Below, piece after piece: positions 50,685 through 60,570 of a DNA stretch of 64,000 nt (position 1 is its first letter; each line of letters opens with the position of its first letter). A program made the translations under genes and the position numbers. Source of the DNA: Flavobacteriaceae bacterium UBA3591 (lineage in GTDB: Bacteria; Bacteroidota; Bacteroidia; Flavobacteriales; Flavobacteriaceae); contig DFMO01000010.1 of the NCBI GenBank assembly GCA_002375695.1, positions 135,328 to 199,327 on the forward strand, read 5' to 3'. A model generated the notes under the pieces. It did no database searches and was not told the origin of the DNA. It worked only from the letters and a program-made list of their open reading frames with translations.

Positions 50685-53600
50685 ATGAAGAAAATTACAT
50701 TTCTCACTTTAATGGCCTTATTCCTTACCTCCTTCGGGTGGCAGGCCAGCGCTCAATACTGTTCCTCCTCGGCAAATAATACCTCTTGGGAGAACATTGC
50801 AAACGTAACCTATGCTGGTATTGATAACACCACGACTTCGCACAATGGGTACAATGATTTTACGGCACAAACAGCCAATGTAACCCCTGGAGGAACTAAT
50901 CAATTATCGGTAACGATTAATGCAGATGGTAATGATTATGTTTATGCTTTTATTGATTGGAATCAAAACGGAGTACTAGATGATGCAGGTGAAGTTTATA
51001 CCCTTGCAACTGCAACTTGGAGTAATGGTCCACATACATTAAGTGTAACGGTTCCTGGCAGCGCTGTATCTGGCGATACGCGTATGCGAGTAATGGTTCG
51101 TTGGAATGGATCTACTCCAGATCCATGTGCAAGCTTTTCATTTGGTGAAGTAGAAGATTATACCGTAAATGTTGCACCTACTACAGGAAACCCGCCAACA
51201 ATTGTTTGTCCTTCAAACATCACTGCAAACAGCGAGCCAGGAACATGTGGCGCAGTTGTTAACTTTGCAGGTGTAGCGTTTGATGACGAAGACGGAAATA
51301 TTTCTGGCGACATTGTAGCTACGCCAGCGAGTGGTTCTGTATTCCCAGTAGGTGATACCACGGTAACACTTTCTGTAACAGATAGCGATGGTAACACAGC
51401 AAGTTGCGACTTTATCGTAACTGTAGTGGATAATGAAGATCCAATTGCAGTTTGCCAAGATATTACAGTAGACTTAGACCCTGTAACAGGTACGGTAACA
51501 ATTATACCTGCCGATGTTGATAATGGTTCTTCTGATAACTGTTCAATTGCATCTATGACTTTAGATGTTTCTTCATTTGACTGTTCAAATGTTGGTCCAA
51601 ATACCGTAACCATGACTGTAACAGATGCATCTGGTAGAACGGCTACTTGTACTTCTACAGTAACTGTACAAGATGTTACTGCTCCTGAAGTATTCTGCGT
51701 TGGTGGATTTGGAATCTTTACAGAGTCTGAAGACTTTGAAGGTGCGAGCCTTCCAACAGGATGGACTACAGTGGTTGAATCTGGTTCAGCAGATTGGACT
51801 TTCGGTAGTGGCGATATGCCAATTGGTGGAGACTTCCCAACAAACGCAGCTATTTTTGACGATGACGCAGCAGGAAGTGGAACTCCTAACTTAGTTAGAC
51901 TACTTTCACCTGCTTACGATTTAACAGGTGCTAGCAACGTACAGTTGTCTTTTGATTACGCATTACAAGAATTTATCGGAAATGGTACTTTAGAAGCCGA
52001 AGTTTGGGATGGTGCTGCTTGGCAACAAGTATTATTTGTTGAGGATGATCAAGATCCTATAAACACAGGCGATATCGATGTTTCTGCTTTTGTTAACAAT
52101 GCATTCCAAGTTCGTTTTACTTATGATGACGAAGACTCTTGGGCTTGGGGAGCTGGTGTAGACAACTTCCTATTAACATATGAAGCAACTGCAGGTGGCG
52201 GATTAGATGTTTATCTTGATGCAAACGGAATGGCTTCAATTAGCCCTAACGATTTAGTTACAGGTGTTAACGAAGCTTGTGGTTACACGATCACAGCCGG
52301 TAGTACTGGTGGTGGAAGCAACGAAACGCTTACAACTACTTTTGCAGGAGGTAATGGATTAGACGGCGCTATGTTTGATGTAGTAGCGGTTAACGATCTT
52401 ACAATCAACTCGTTTGATGTAAACTTAGATACAGGTATTACAGACGATATTGAAGTTTACTTTAAAACAGGAACTTGGGTAGGATCGCACACTAATGCTG
52501 GTGATTGGACATTATTAGACACTGCTGCAAATATTACTTCTGCTGGCGATGGACTACCAACTCCATTAAACCTTGACTTAGGTGTAACTGTAGCAGCAGG
52601 AGAGCGTGTGGCGTTCTACGTAACTACATTAAACGGTGGAATGAACTATACAAATGGTTCTACAACTGGGGCGCTATTTGCTTCAGACGCTAACCTTGAA
52701 TTTTACGAAGGACGCGGAATGGGTTATCCATTCTCAGGCGGTTTTGAACCAAGAGTATTTAACGGTAATATTCTTTATACTACTGGTGGTGGTTCTACTT
52801 TAGACTTTACTTGTGCAGATCTTGGTGAAAATCTTATTGAAGTAACGGTTACAGACGATAGCGGAAATACATCTACTTGTATGGCAATTGTAAATGTTAT
52901 TGATAACATTGCGCCAGTAATTACTTGTGGTGTATCTAACGTAACATCTGAACTTACAGACTTTGAAGACGCTACTATCCCTTCAGGATGGACAACCGAA
53001 ATAATTTCTGGTTCTGCAGATTGGATGTTTGGATCTGGCGATATGCCAACGGGAGGTGACTTCCCAACAAATGCGGCTATTTTTGATGACGACGCTGCAG
53101 GTAGTGGCGATGTTAACGTAGCATCTCTATTGTCACCAGTTTACGACCTTTCTGCAGCTGTAACTGCATCTATCTCTTTTGATTATGCAATACAAGAATT
53201 TGCAGGAGACGGTTTCTTAGAGGTTGAAGTTTACGACGGTGCTGCTTGGCAACAAATTTTATTTGTAGATGTTGACACAGACCCAACAAACTCTGGTGCT
53301 CTTGATATGTCTGCTTATATGAATGCCGATTTCCAAGTTCGTTTTACGTTTGATGACGAAGGCGCTTGGGGCTGGGGTGCTGGTGTAGACAACTTCCAAA
53401 TAGACTTTGAAGGTGTTAACACAGGTAACGTTGTAGAAGTAGAACTTGGACCAGACGGTACAACTACTTTAGATCCTTACGGATTAGTATCTAACATTGA
53501 TGAAGCTTGTGGTATCGATTCTATCGCAATAGATGTTACAACTGTAACTTGCGCAGATATAGGAACGCCAGTAATGGTAACTGTATTTGTAAGCGATACT

Positions 53601-54173
53601 AGCGGTAACCTTGCATCTTGTGTTGCTGAGGTTCATGTAGTAGACAACCTTGCGCCAGTACTTACTTGTCCTGCAGATCAAACTGTAGACCCAGGTGCAG
53701 GTAACTTGTACTACATAGTACCAGATTACTTCGCAACAGGTGAGGCTATTGCAGACGATAACTGTACAGATCCTGTAACTGTTACTACGCAAGATCCAGC
53801 GCCTGGTACCGAATTGCCAGACGGTGTTTACACTGTAAGCCTTACAGCTACAGATGAGTATGGTAATACTTCTAGCTGTGATTTTGAACTTACTGTAGAA
53901 TCTGTTCTTGGTGTAGACCAAAACACTATGGACGCAGGTATAGCATTATACCCTAACCCAGCAAGTAGTGTTGTAAATCTTGTTAACAAGACAAACATCG
54001 CACTAGAGCAAATGATGATTTATGATGTAAACGGAAAATTAGTAAACCAGATAGACCTTCGCACTATGCAAGGTGAGCAATCAGTAGATATTTCATCTAT
54101 GGCATCTGGCGTTTACATGGTACAGATTATTGGTGAAAAAGGAAGCACTGTTAAGCGCTTAATTAAAAAATAA
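50685..54173 (+). CDS. Large type IX-secreted multidomain protein (GEVED, HYR and duplicated modules)
   Basis: Surface or secreted adhesin-like protein of 1162 residues. A signal peptide (about 1-24) is followed by a GEVED domain (about 85-165, with FSFGEVEDYTV) and HYR/Ig-like domains (about 170-338, with IVCPSNITANSEPGTCGA). A module at about 348-502 (DFEGASLPTGWTT to WGAGVDNF) is repeated at about 757-910. Between them is a beta-rich domain (about 545-705), and a further HYR-type domain lies near 1000-1080. The C-terminus (ALYPNPASS...VYMVQIIGEKG...RLIKK) is a type A sorting signal for type IX secretion. It is followed by a strong terminator. Confidence 0.9.
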   Translation: MKKITFLTLMALFLTSFGWQASAQYCSSSANNTSWENIANVTYAGIDNTTTSHNGYNDFTAQTANVTPGGTNQLSVTINADGNDYVYAFIDWNQNGVLDDAGEVYTLATATWSNGPHTLSVTVPGSAVSGDTRMRVMVRWNGSTPDPCASFSFGEVEDYTVNVAPTTGNPPTIVCPSNITANSEPGTCGAVVNFAGVAFDDEDGNISGDIVATPASGSVFPVGDTTVTLSVTDSDGNTASCDFIVTVVDNEDPIAVCQDITVDLDPVTGTVTIIPADVDNGSSDNCSIASMTLDVSSFDCSNVGPNTVTMTVTDASGRTATCTSTVTVQDVTAPEVFCVGGFGIFTESEDFEGASLPTGWTTVVESGSADWTFGSGDMPIGGDFPTNAAIFDDDAAGSGTPNLVRLLSPAYDLTGASNVQLSFDYALQEFIGNGTLEAEVWDGAAWQQVLFVEDDQDPINTGDIDVSAFVNNAFQVRFTYDDEDSWAWGAGVDNFLLTYEATAGGGLDVYLDANGMASISPNDLVTGVNEACGYTITAGSTGGGSNETLTTTFAGGNGLDGAMFDVVAVNDLTINSFDVNLDTGITDDIEVYFKTGTWVGSHTNAGDWTLLDTAANITSAGDGLPTPLNLDLGVTVAAGERVAFYVTTLNGGMNYTNGSTTGALFASDANLEFYEGRGMGYPFSGGFEPRVFNGNILYTTGGGSTLDFTCADLGENLIEVTVTDDSGNTSTCMAIVNVIDNIAPVITCGVSNVTSELTDFEDATIPSGWTTEIISGSADWMFGSGDMPTGGDFPTNAAIFDDDAAGSGDVNVASLLSPVYDLSAAVTASISFDYAIQEFAGDGFLEVEVYDGAAWQQILFVDVDTDPTNSGALDMSAYMNADFQVRFTFDDEGAWGWGAGVDNFQIDFEGVNTGNVVEVELGPDGTTTLDPYGLVSNIDEACGIDSIAIDVTTVTCADIGTPVMVTVFVSDTSGNLASCVAEVHVVDNLAPVLTCPADQTVDPGAGNLYYIVPDYFATGEAIADDNCTDPVTVTTQDPAPGTELPDGVYTVSLTATDEYGNTSSCDFELTVESVLGVDQNTMDAGIALYPNPASSVVNLVNKTNIALEQMMIYDVNGKLVNQIDLRTMQGEQSVDISSMASGVYMVQIIGEKGSTVKRLIKK

Positions 54174-54200
54174 TCACCAAATAACCAACCAAATAGGAGG

Positions 54201-54230
54201 ACCCCTTCAGCTTGTGCTGAGGGGGTTTTT
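54201..54230 (+). terminator. Terminator after the large secreted protein gene
   Basis: GC-rich stem CCCCTTCAGC with GCTGAGGGGG (one wobble), loop TTGT, followed by TTTTT. Confidence 0.93.
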
Positions 54231-54300
54231 CGTTATGTAACATTGTATTCGTTTCGGTTACTAATTATGTATATTTACGTTCTTAAAAAAATACTTTACA

Positions 54301-56421
54301 ATGAAAAAAACAATTCCATTATTAGCGCTTATGGCAGTGATGACAGCGTGTAATAATTCCGAAGAAAAATCGAATGAAAATACAGGTGACTTGGGTAATG
54401 CCGAGAACCCACTACTTGTAGAAAGTACCTTGCCTTACGGAACACCAGATTTCTCAAAAATTAAAAATGAGAACTTTAAACCCGCTATGCTCGAAGGTAT
54501 TAAGCGGCAAAAAGAAGCAATTAAAAAAATTGCTGGAAATAGCGAGGAACCTACTTTTGAAAATACAATTCTTGCCTTAGAAAAAAGTGGCGAATTGTTA
54601 AATAGATCTTCACAGGTTTTTTACGCACTTACAGGTGCCCATACCAATGAAACCTTACAAGCCATTGAAGAAGAAATGGCACCGCAATTTGCAGCACAAA
54701 AAGATATGATTTACTTAAATGAAAACCTTTTTGAGCGCGTAAAAACGTTATATAATAAAAGAGAATCTTTAAACTTAGACGCCGAATCTTTAAAACTTTT
54801 AGAAGAATATTATAAAGATTTTGAAATAGCAGGCGCTAATCTTTCTGCTGAAGATAAAGAAAAACTCAAAAAATACAACGAACAAATTGCAACGCTTACA
54901 ACCAAGTTTTCAAAAACACTCCTGGATGCAAACAATGCCGGAGCAGTAACATTTACTAACAAAGAAGACCTGGCAGGTTTAAGCGATGATGTTTTAAAAT
55001 CTATTGAAGATGAAGATGGTAAAAGCTGGACAATTTCATTGTTAAACACCACTCAGCAACCGCTTTTAAAGTCGATGGATAATAGAGCGAGCCGCGAAAA
55101 ACTATTTAAAGCCGCATTCCATAGAGCCGATCACGGCGCACATGATACCAGCGATATTATAAAAGAATTGGTTAGCATTCGTGCGCAAAAAGCTAAGTTA
55201 TTAGGGTTTGAAAATTACGCCGAGTGGAGCTTGCAAAAGACCATGGCGCAGTCTTCAAAAAATATTAATGAGTTTTTTAACGGACTAATTCCGGCTGCTA
55301 CTGCAAAGGCGCAAAAAGAAGCCGCTGAAATTCAAAGAATGATAAAGGCACAAGGCGAAGATTTCACCTTAGAACCTTGGGATTGGAATTATTATGCCGA
55401 GATGGTTCGTAAGCAGAAATACGACTTAGACGAAAGCCAGATAAAGCCTTATTTTGAATTAAAAAACGTTTTGGAAAAAGGTGTGTTTTATGCTGCCGAA
55501 AAACTATACGGAATTACATACAAGCCAAGAACAGATATTCCACCCTACCACGATGATGTTATGGTTTACGAATTATTTGAAGAAAACGGCGATAAGTTAG
55601 GATTGTTCTACGCCGATTTCTTTGCGCGCCCAAGTAAGCGAGGCGGAGCTTGGATGTCTAATTTTGTAACCCAGTCTAAACTTTACAATAAAAAACCTGT
55701 AATTTACAACGTTTGTAATTTTCCGAAGCCAGCAAATAATGAGCCTGCTTTGCTTACTTACGACGAAGTTGAAACTATGTTCCACGAATTTGGTCATGCA
55801 CTGCACGGGTTTTTTGCAAACCAACAGTACCCTTCGTTATCGGGAACAGCTGTTGCGCGCGATTTTGTAGAGTTTCCTTCACAATTTAATGAAAATTGGG
55901 CCTTGTATCCAGAGGTGTTAAAAAACTATGCATTGCACTATAAAACGGGAGAGCAAATTCCACAAGTATTAATCGATAAGATTAAAAACTCTGGAACTTT
56001 TAATCAGGGTTATAGTCTAACTGAAAATTTAGCTGCTTCAAATTTAGATATGCAATGGCACACTATTTCGGCAGATAACAATATCACCGATGTTGAAGCC
56101 TTTGAAAAAGAAGCTTTAAATAAAACAAAGTTAGATGTAGTGCACGCCGTACCGCCACGATACCGTTCAACCTATTTTGCACATATTTTTGCTGGGGGTT
56201 ACGCTGCCGGATATTACTCATACTCGTGGACCGAAATGTTACACCACGATGCCTATAATTGGTTTGAAAATAACGGTGGTTTAACGCGTGAAAACGGTGA
56301 GCGTTTTCGTGAAATGGTCCTTTCAAAAGGGAATACAATATCTTTAGAAGAAATGTACCAAGATTGGCGCGGAAGCGAACCAAAGATTGAACCAATGCTT
56401 AAAGCAAGAGGTTTAAAGTAA
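54301..56421 (+). CDS. M3 family metallopeptidase lipoprotein (peptidyl-dipeptidase Dcp-like)
   Basis: Zinc peptidase that releases C-terminal dipeptides from oligopeptides. It has 706 residues. The N-terminus MKKTIPLLALMAVMTAC is a lipoprotein-type signal, placing it in the envelope rather than the cytosol like E. coli Dcp. The zinc site is ETMFHEFGHALHGFF (HEFGH), with the downstream Glu in the NENWALYPEVL region. It may work with the two S46 peptidases and DPP IV in degrading external protein. Confidence 0.93.
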   Translation: MKKTIPLLALMAVMTACNNSEEKSNENTGDLGNAENPLLVESTLPYGTPDFSKIKNENFKPAMLEGIKRQKEAIKKIAGNSEEPTFENTILALEKSGELLNRSSQVFYALTGAHTNETLQAIEEEMAPQFAAQKDMIYLNENLFERVKTLYNKRESLNLDAESLKLLEEYYKDFEIAGANLSAEDKEKLKKYNEQIATLTTKFSKTLLDANNAGAVTFTNKEDLAGLSDDVLKSIEDEDGKSWTISLLNTTQQPLLKSMDNRASREKLFKAAFHRADHGAHDTSDIIKELVSIRAQKAKLLGFENYAEWSLQKTMAQSSKNINEFFNGLIPAATAKAQKEAAEIQRMIKAQGEDFTLEPWDWNYYAEMVRKQKYDLDESQIKPYFELKNVLEKGVFYAAEKLYGITYKPRTDIPPYHDDVMVYELFEENGDKLGLFYADFFARPSKRGGAWMSNFVTQSKLYNKKPVIYNVCNFPKPANNEPALLTYDEVETMFHEFGHALHGFFANQQYPSLSGTAVARDFVEFPSQFNENWALYPEVLKNYALHYKTGEQIPQVLIDKIKNSGTFNQGYSLTENLAASNLDMQWHTISADNNITDVEAFEKEALNKTKLDVVHAVPPRYRSTYFAHIFAGGYAAGYYSYSWTEMLHHDAYNWFENNGGLTRENGERFREMVLSKGNTISLEEMYQDWRGSEPKIEPMLKARGLK

Positions 56422-56434
56422 AATCTTTATAAAT

Positions 56435-56471
56435 AAAAAACCCGAGGCAAAATTAAATGTCTCGGGTTTTT
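56435..56471. terminator. Bidirectional terminator between converging peptidase genes
   Basis: Stem AAAAACCCGAG with CTCGGGTTTTT, extended by a few more pairs. The A-run on the left and T-run on the right let it serve both the M3 gene (plus) and the S46 gene (minus). Confidence 0.88.
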
Positions 56472-56494
56472 GGTTTTTATAAATTCTATAATTT

Positions 56495-58663
56495 TTATTT
56501 CTTCTTTTTCTTTCCTCTTTTGCCTTTTTTAGGGTGTACTAACTTCATTTCTTCAATTAAATTAGTTGCCCCAGCATACTTATCTACTATAAAAAGTACA
56601 TAGCGAATATCAACCATAATGTTGCGCGATAGGGTAGGGTCGTAGTAATAATCGCTCATTGTACCTTCCCAAACTCTATCAAAATTTAACCCTATTAAGT
56701 TGCCGTGAGCATCAATTGCCGGGCTTCCGCTATTACCTCCTGTGGTATGGTTTGTACCTATAAAATTAACAGGCATTTTTCCGTTTTCGGCATAAGGCCC
56801 AAAGTCTTTTGCCTCATAAAGGTCAATTAGTTTTTGAGGTACGTTAAATTCATAATCGCCTGGAATATACTTTTGCATAACCCCTTCAAGATGCGTTACA
56901 GGCTCGTAGTAAATTGCATCTGCTGGTGAATATCCGGCAACCTTTCCGTAGGTTACACGCAGTGTACTGTTAGCATTTGGGAAAATTCGAGCATCTTTAG
57001 GGCTTAATTCTAACAAAGCCTTCATATAATCTCTTTGCAAGCCAGAAATTAACAAGTTTAACTCTTCATATTTTGGCGCTACATTTTCAAAATAAGCTGT
57101 TGCCATTTCTTCTACAACCTTAAAAGCAGGGTCGTTATTTAGTTTTTCAATTACGGTTTCGGCATCACCTTCAAATAAATTCTTTGCAGCCTCGTAATTT
57201 ACTAATGCCGAATTTGCATAAACCTCATTAGTTAATTTTTCTGCGTTTAAGTTTTGGAACGAATCTGGTAAAAATTGTTTGTTTACTCCTTCGGAATAGA
57301 TTTGGATTAATGCTTCAAAAACCTCTTTGTCAACCTGCTTGCTGTAGTTTTTAAAATGTCCCTCAAGTCTTTTAACCAAGTTGTCTCGTCTATCTTCAAA
57401 AGATTGAGTCCCTCTATTTTCGTAAACTTGTTTTAGTTGATATGCCTGGTATCCCGTACGTAATAATTCAACATTGCGTAGTACAACTTCAAGGAAATAC
57501 TCGCGTGCTAATTTATACGGTTCAATTTCTGAATAATACTGATTAAACTTTGGTAAAAGATCACCGTAATCTTTTTGTTTTCCCTTTTTATTAATTTGAT
57601 TGATTAAATCTTTTTCTTGCTTCTTTTTTATACCAACGGCATTAGATTTTGTTAACCCAAGGGTTTCGCCTTTCCACTTTTTCCAATAGTTAGCAATACG
57701 TGCAAATTTTGAGGCGTACTGAATTTTAATTTTAGGATCGGCGCGCATATATTCGTCTTGTATTGTAAGAGCGGCATCTCTAATAGCGATTCGTGCAGGG
57801 TTTACAGTGTTTATAACCTGCTCGATTGCGATAGAAGGTAAATATTCGTCTGTCGTACCCGGAAATCCAAACACTAACGTAAAATCGTTTTCGGCAACAC
57901 CATCTAATGAAATAGGTAAAAAGTGTTTTGGCGTATAAGGAACGTTATCTTCAGAATATTCGGCGGGACGGTTATTTTTATCGGCATAGATTCTAAAAAG
58001 GGCAAAATCGCCTGTGTGTCTTGGCCACATCCAGTTATCGGTATCGCTACCAAATTTCCCAATTGAAGATGGGGGTGTACCTACTAAACGTATATCTTTA
58101 AAAGTTTCAACTACAAAAAGCATGTACTGGTTACCTTCGTAAAAGGTACGCACTCTATTTTCTTGCCAAGCTTCTTTTGGAGAAGTTTGCACAATTTGAG
58201 CCATGTTTTCTTCAATCTTTCTTTGCTTGTCTGCTTCGGGCATTTCGGCAGTAACTCCTGTGAGTACTTGATTTGTTACGTCTTCAATGCGAACTATAAA
58301 CGTTGCAGTAACACCTGGATTGGGAAGCTCGTCTTCGAGTTTCAATGCCCAAAAACCATCTTCTAAGTAATCATTTTCTAAAGAAGAGTGACTTTGTATT
58401 TGAGAGTAGCCACAGTGGTGGTTGGTTAACAATAAACCTTGATTGCTAATTACTTCAGAGGTACACCCACCGTTAAAATGCGGAACCGCATCTTTTAAGC
58501 TAGCATTGTTTACATCATAAATGTCTTTGGCAGACATTTTCATTCCAAGGTTTTTCATTTCGGTTTCATTCATTCCCTCGAGTAGCGAAGGAATCCACAT
58601 ACCCCCTTGTTGGGCAAATAATGGTACCGATAAAAAGATAAAAAGAAGACGTAGTAACTTCAT
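56495..58663 (-). CDS. S46 family dipeptidyl-peptidase, DPP11-type specificity residue
   Basis: Second S46 serine peptidase. From ATG 58663 it has 722 residues with a signal peptide ending LFAQ; a start at 58702 is also open but gives a poorer N-terminus. The His is in LTNHHCGYSQI, the Asp in GSDTDNWMWPRHTGDF and the Ser in TGGNSGSPAI. The residue 18 after the Ser is Arg (NFDRV), as in DPP11, which cuts after Asp or Glu. It ends in an unusual Lys/Gly-rich tail (last 15 residues). It converges on the M3 peptidase gene. Confidence 0.93.
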   Translation of the reverse strand: MKLLRLLFIFLSVPLFAQQGGMWIPSLLEGMNETEMKNLGMKMSAKDIYDVNNASLKDAVPHFNGGCTSEVISNQGLLLTNHHCGYSQIQSHSSLENDYLEDGFWALKLEDELPNPGVTATFIVRIEDVTNQVLTGVTAEMPEADKQRKIEENMAQIVQTSPKEAWQENRVRTFYEGNQYMLFVVETFKDIRLVGTPPSSIGKFGSDTDNWMWPRHTGDFALFRIYADKNNRPAEYSEDNVPYTPKHFLPISLDGVAENDFTLVFGFPGTTDEYLPSIAIEQVINTVNPARIAIRDAALTIQDEYMRADPKIKIQYASKFARIANYWKKWKGETLGLTKSNAVGIKKKQEKDLINQINKKGKQKDYGDLLPKFNQYYSEIEPYKLAREYFLEVVLRNVELLRTGYQAYQLKQVYENRGTQSFEDRRDNLVKRLEGHFKNYSKQVDKEVFEALIQIYSEGVNKQFLPDSFQNLNAEKLTNEVYANSALVNYEAAKNLFEGDAETVIEKLNNDPAFKVVEEMATAYFENVAPKYEELNLLISGLQRDYMKALLELSPKDARIFPNANSTLRVTYGKVAGYSPADAIYYEPVTHLEGVMQKYIPGDYEFNVPQKLIDLYEAKDFGPYAENGKMPVNFIGTNHTTGGNSGSPAIDAHGNLIGLNFDRVWEGTMSDYYYDPTLSRNIMVDIRYVLFIVDKYAGATNLIEEMKLVHPKKGKRGKKKKK

Positions 58664-58790
58664 AATAATAGTTTTTTTAAATAATTGCCTGCAAGATAAC
58701 AATACCTCGTCAATTCTAACAACACCCTTAAGTAAAGAGGTGTTTATTATTTTAAAAAAGAAGGAAAATTTTTACTGAAAAGCTGAAGAG

Positions 58791-59294
58791 TTATTTGTAT
58801 TCAATATTTAAAATTTCTAACATTCTTTGCTCTCCATCCAGCTTAAATGGAACAAGTTCACCTACTTTATGCCCAGTTAAAGCGCTTGCTATGGGCGCTA
58901 CAAATGCTATTTTTCGATTGGCAATATTGGCTTCATCTACACCAACAATTTGAAATGTTTGCGGTTTTGGCGCCGAAGAAATTTTATAAGTGACCGTAGC
59001 GCCAAACCGAACTTCGTCCTTTGGCTGTTTTAAAGGGTCTAAAATTCTTGCCGACGCAATGCGCTCCATAAGTAAGTCGAGTTTGCCATTAATTACGGCC
59101 AATTCAACTCTGCGTTGTTGTTCATTAACGGTAGGTAGTGTGCTGCGTTCGGTTTCTAATTGTTTGCGTTCGGCTTGTAAAAGTTCCATTCCCGTAGGGG
59201 TAACGTAATTTGTAACCCCTCCGGGGAGCGCCGCGCGGGGTGGTATAATTGGCGTTTCTTCTTGATCGCCTTCTTTTACAAAGCCTCTACTCAC
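58791..59294 (-). CDS. GreA/GreB-family factor lacking the acidic tip
   Basis: RNA-polymerase-binding protein of 167 residues. The N-terminal coiled coil is about 30-90 (TPTGMELLQAERKQLETERS...), and the C-terminal FKBP-like Gre domain is about 95-165 (VRFGATVTYKI, SALTGHKVGELVPFKL). In a hand alignment on the coiled coil, the D41 and E44 of E. coli GreA, which stimulate transcript cleavage, fall on Ser and Pro here. It may therefore bind the secondary channel without cleaving, like Gfh1. Confidence 0.85.
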   Translation of the reverse strand: MSRGFVKEGDQEETPIIPPRAALPGGVTNYVTPTGMELLQAERKQLETERSTLPTVNEQQRRVELAVINGKLDLLMERIASARILDPLKQPKDEVRFGATVTYKISSAPKPQTFQIVGVDEANIANRKIAFVAPIASALTGHKVGELVPFKLDGEQRMLEILNIEYK

Positions 59295-59340
59295 GATTGT
59301 TTTTTCTAAGATGAAATATTAAATATAGAAAAGGTACTGC

Positions 59341-59823
59341 TCAGTTTTCGCTTTCGAGCCGTTTAATCATGGCTTTCATTTCTTTAATTTCTTTTTCTTG
59401 GGCTTTAATAATTTCTTCAGCGAGTTTTTTAACCTCTGGGTCTTGGATATTGGCTCGTTCACTGGTTAAAATTGCAATTGAATGATGCGGAATCATGGCG
59501 CGCATCCATAAAATATCGCCAATAATTGGTTTTTGTGCGCGAACAAGAAAAAGAGCGGCGGTAAACAATGTTATGCTACCTAATAAAATGGCGATGTTTT
59601 TCTTTCTGTTTTTATACATTTTAAGCATAAAAAGTAGCATTATTACTGCCATTGCCGAAATACCAAGGCACGTCATATACAACCTTGTTAAACTAAAATA
59701 CACATGGTCTAATGCATAAGTATTAAAATACATTGTAACGTACATCGCAACAAATGAACAGCCTAACATTAAGAAAAATGTAGTGTATCTATTGTTTTTG
59801 GTCGAGTTTTTTGAGTTTTCCAT
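59341..59823 (-). CDS. DUF305 membrane protein
   Basis: 160-residue membrane protein. Three hydrophobic segments (about 15-35, 48-68, 75-95) precede a DUF305 helical domain with WMRAMIPHHSIAILTSE and a Lys/Glu-rich helix (AQEKEIKEMKAMIKRLE). DUF305 proteins often accompany copper or metal genes and have Met/His residues able to bind metal; here M and HH are visible but no metal genes are adjacent. Function unknown. Confidence 0.87.
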   Translation of the reverse strand: MENSKNSTKNNRYTTFFLMLGCSFVAMYVTMYFNTYALDHVYFSLTRLYMTCLGISAMAVIMLLFMLKMYKNRKKNIAILLGSITLFTAALFLVRAQKPIIGDILWMRAMIPHHSIAILTSERANIQDPEVKKLAEEIIKAQEKEIKEMKAMIKRLESEN

Positions 59824-59985
59824 AATAAGTTATTTAGTTATACCTTAAAATTAAAAATTCAAAAACTCAATTTTGTGAAATTAGGGTTAAAATGTAGTGT
59901 GACTGCGGTTTTTCTAAGCTTATTAAGATTGAGAAGCATAAAAAACAAAAATATTTATAATCAGCTTTTGTGTTTTTAAACAACT

Positions 59986-60570
59986 TTACTCTTTAATAAT
60001 TTCAAAATGAATAGATTTAAAAGTGCCGCCGTTACTGTCTTCGGCAGAGCAAGCTGTTAATCCAACTATTAAATCCATTTCGGCCTGAAAAATAACGTAG
60101 TCATTGGGTTTACTGGTGGGGGGTTGTACCGAAATTTTCCCATCTAAATTAAATTGAACGTTCATAAAAATATTAAATGCCGTAGGGATGTCATCCGGTT
60201 CAATTTTATACGAGGCCAAATTGGTATATAAATTTTCGAAACAGCTCGGGTGATATTCGTGGTTGTTATACATAATTTGAAAGGTTTCGGGACTGCAAGG
60301 AGCCAATAAAAAATCGTTGCGACCATTCGTGTCTTCAATAATTTTCATCATTTTTTTGCTGCGGTTACTCCACAAGAAATTGCCAGCGGTAATTAAAATA
60401 GATTCTTCAAAATCTAATGTTTTTCCCGATGAAATCTTCTCGCGGGTATCATTGGCGTTAAACAGAACCATATCGCTTACTTGTGAGCCTTGCGGATCGA
60501 TTACTTTTAGTTTTTCACCTTTTTTTAATGTAAAAGCAGTTCCAGATTGTGGTTTAATTTTTTGTGTCAT
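59986..60570 (-). CDS. DUF1989 protein (urea carboxylase-associated/carboxyguanidine deiminase family)
   Basis: 194-residue protein of the DUF1989 family, which includes the CgdA/CgdB subunits that deiminate carboxyguanidine in guanidine use. Conserved features: VIDPQGSQVSDMVLF, LLAPCSPETFQIMY, the SCFENL Cys and NIFMNV, and near the C-terminus NDYVIFQAEMDLIVGLTACS. Its ATG abuts the MgtC stop (TAAATG), so it is translationally coupled. No guanidine or urea carboxylase gene is in the window, so its substrate is open. Confidence 0.85.
   Translation of the reverse strand: MTQKIKPQSGTAFTLKKGEKLKVIDPQGSQVSDMVLFNANDTREKISSGKTLDFEESILITAGNFLWSNRSKKMMKIIEDTNGRNDFLLAPCSPETFQIMYNNHEYHPSCFENLYTNLASYKIEPDDIPTAFNIFMNVQFNLDGKISVQPPTSKPNDYVIFQAEMDLIVGLTACSAEDSNGGTFKSIHFEIIKE

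Noticed and set aside
51158..51613. 151-codon minus-strand ORF inside the large secreted protein gene
   Set aside because: Antisense of repetitive Thr/Val/Asp codons; no signal peptide, promoter or recognised domain.
53484..53921. 145-codon minus-strand ORF inside the large secreted protein gene
   Set aside because: Antisense of a clear HYR-like domain; unusual Tyr/Cys/Ser-rich composition with no family match.
50685..54173. Repeats in the large secreted protein as a CRISPR or tandem DNA array
   Set aside because: The repeats are coding, in frame, several hundred bases long and diverged; they are protein modules.
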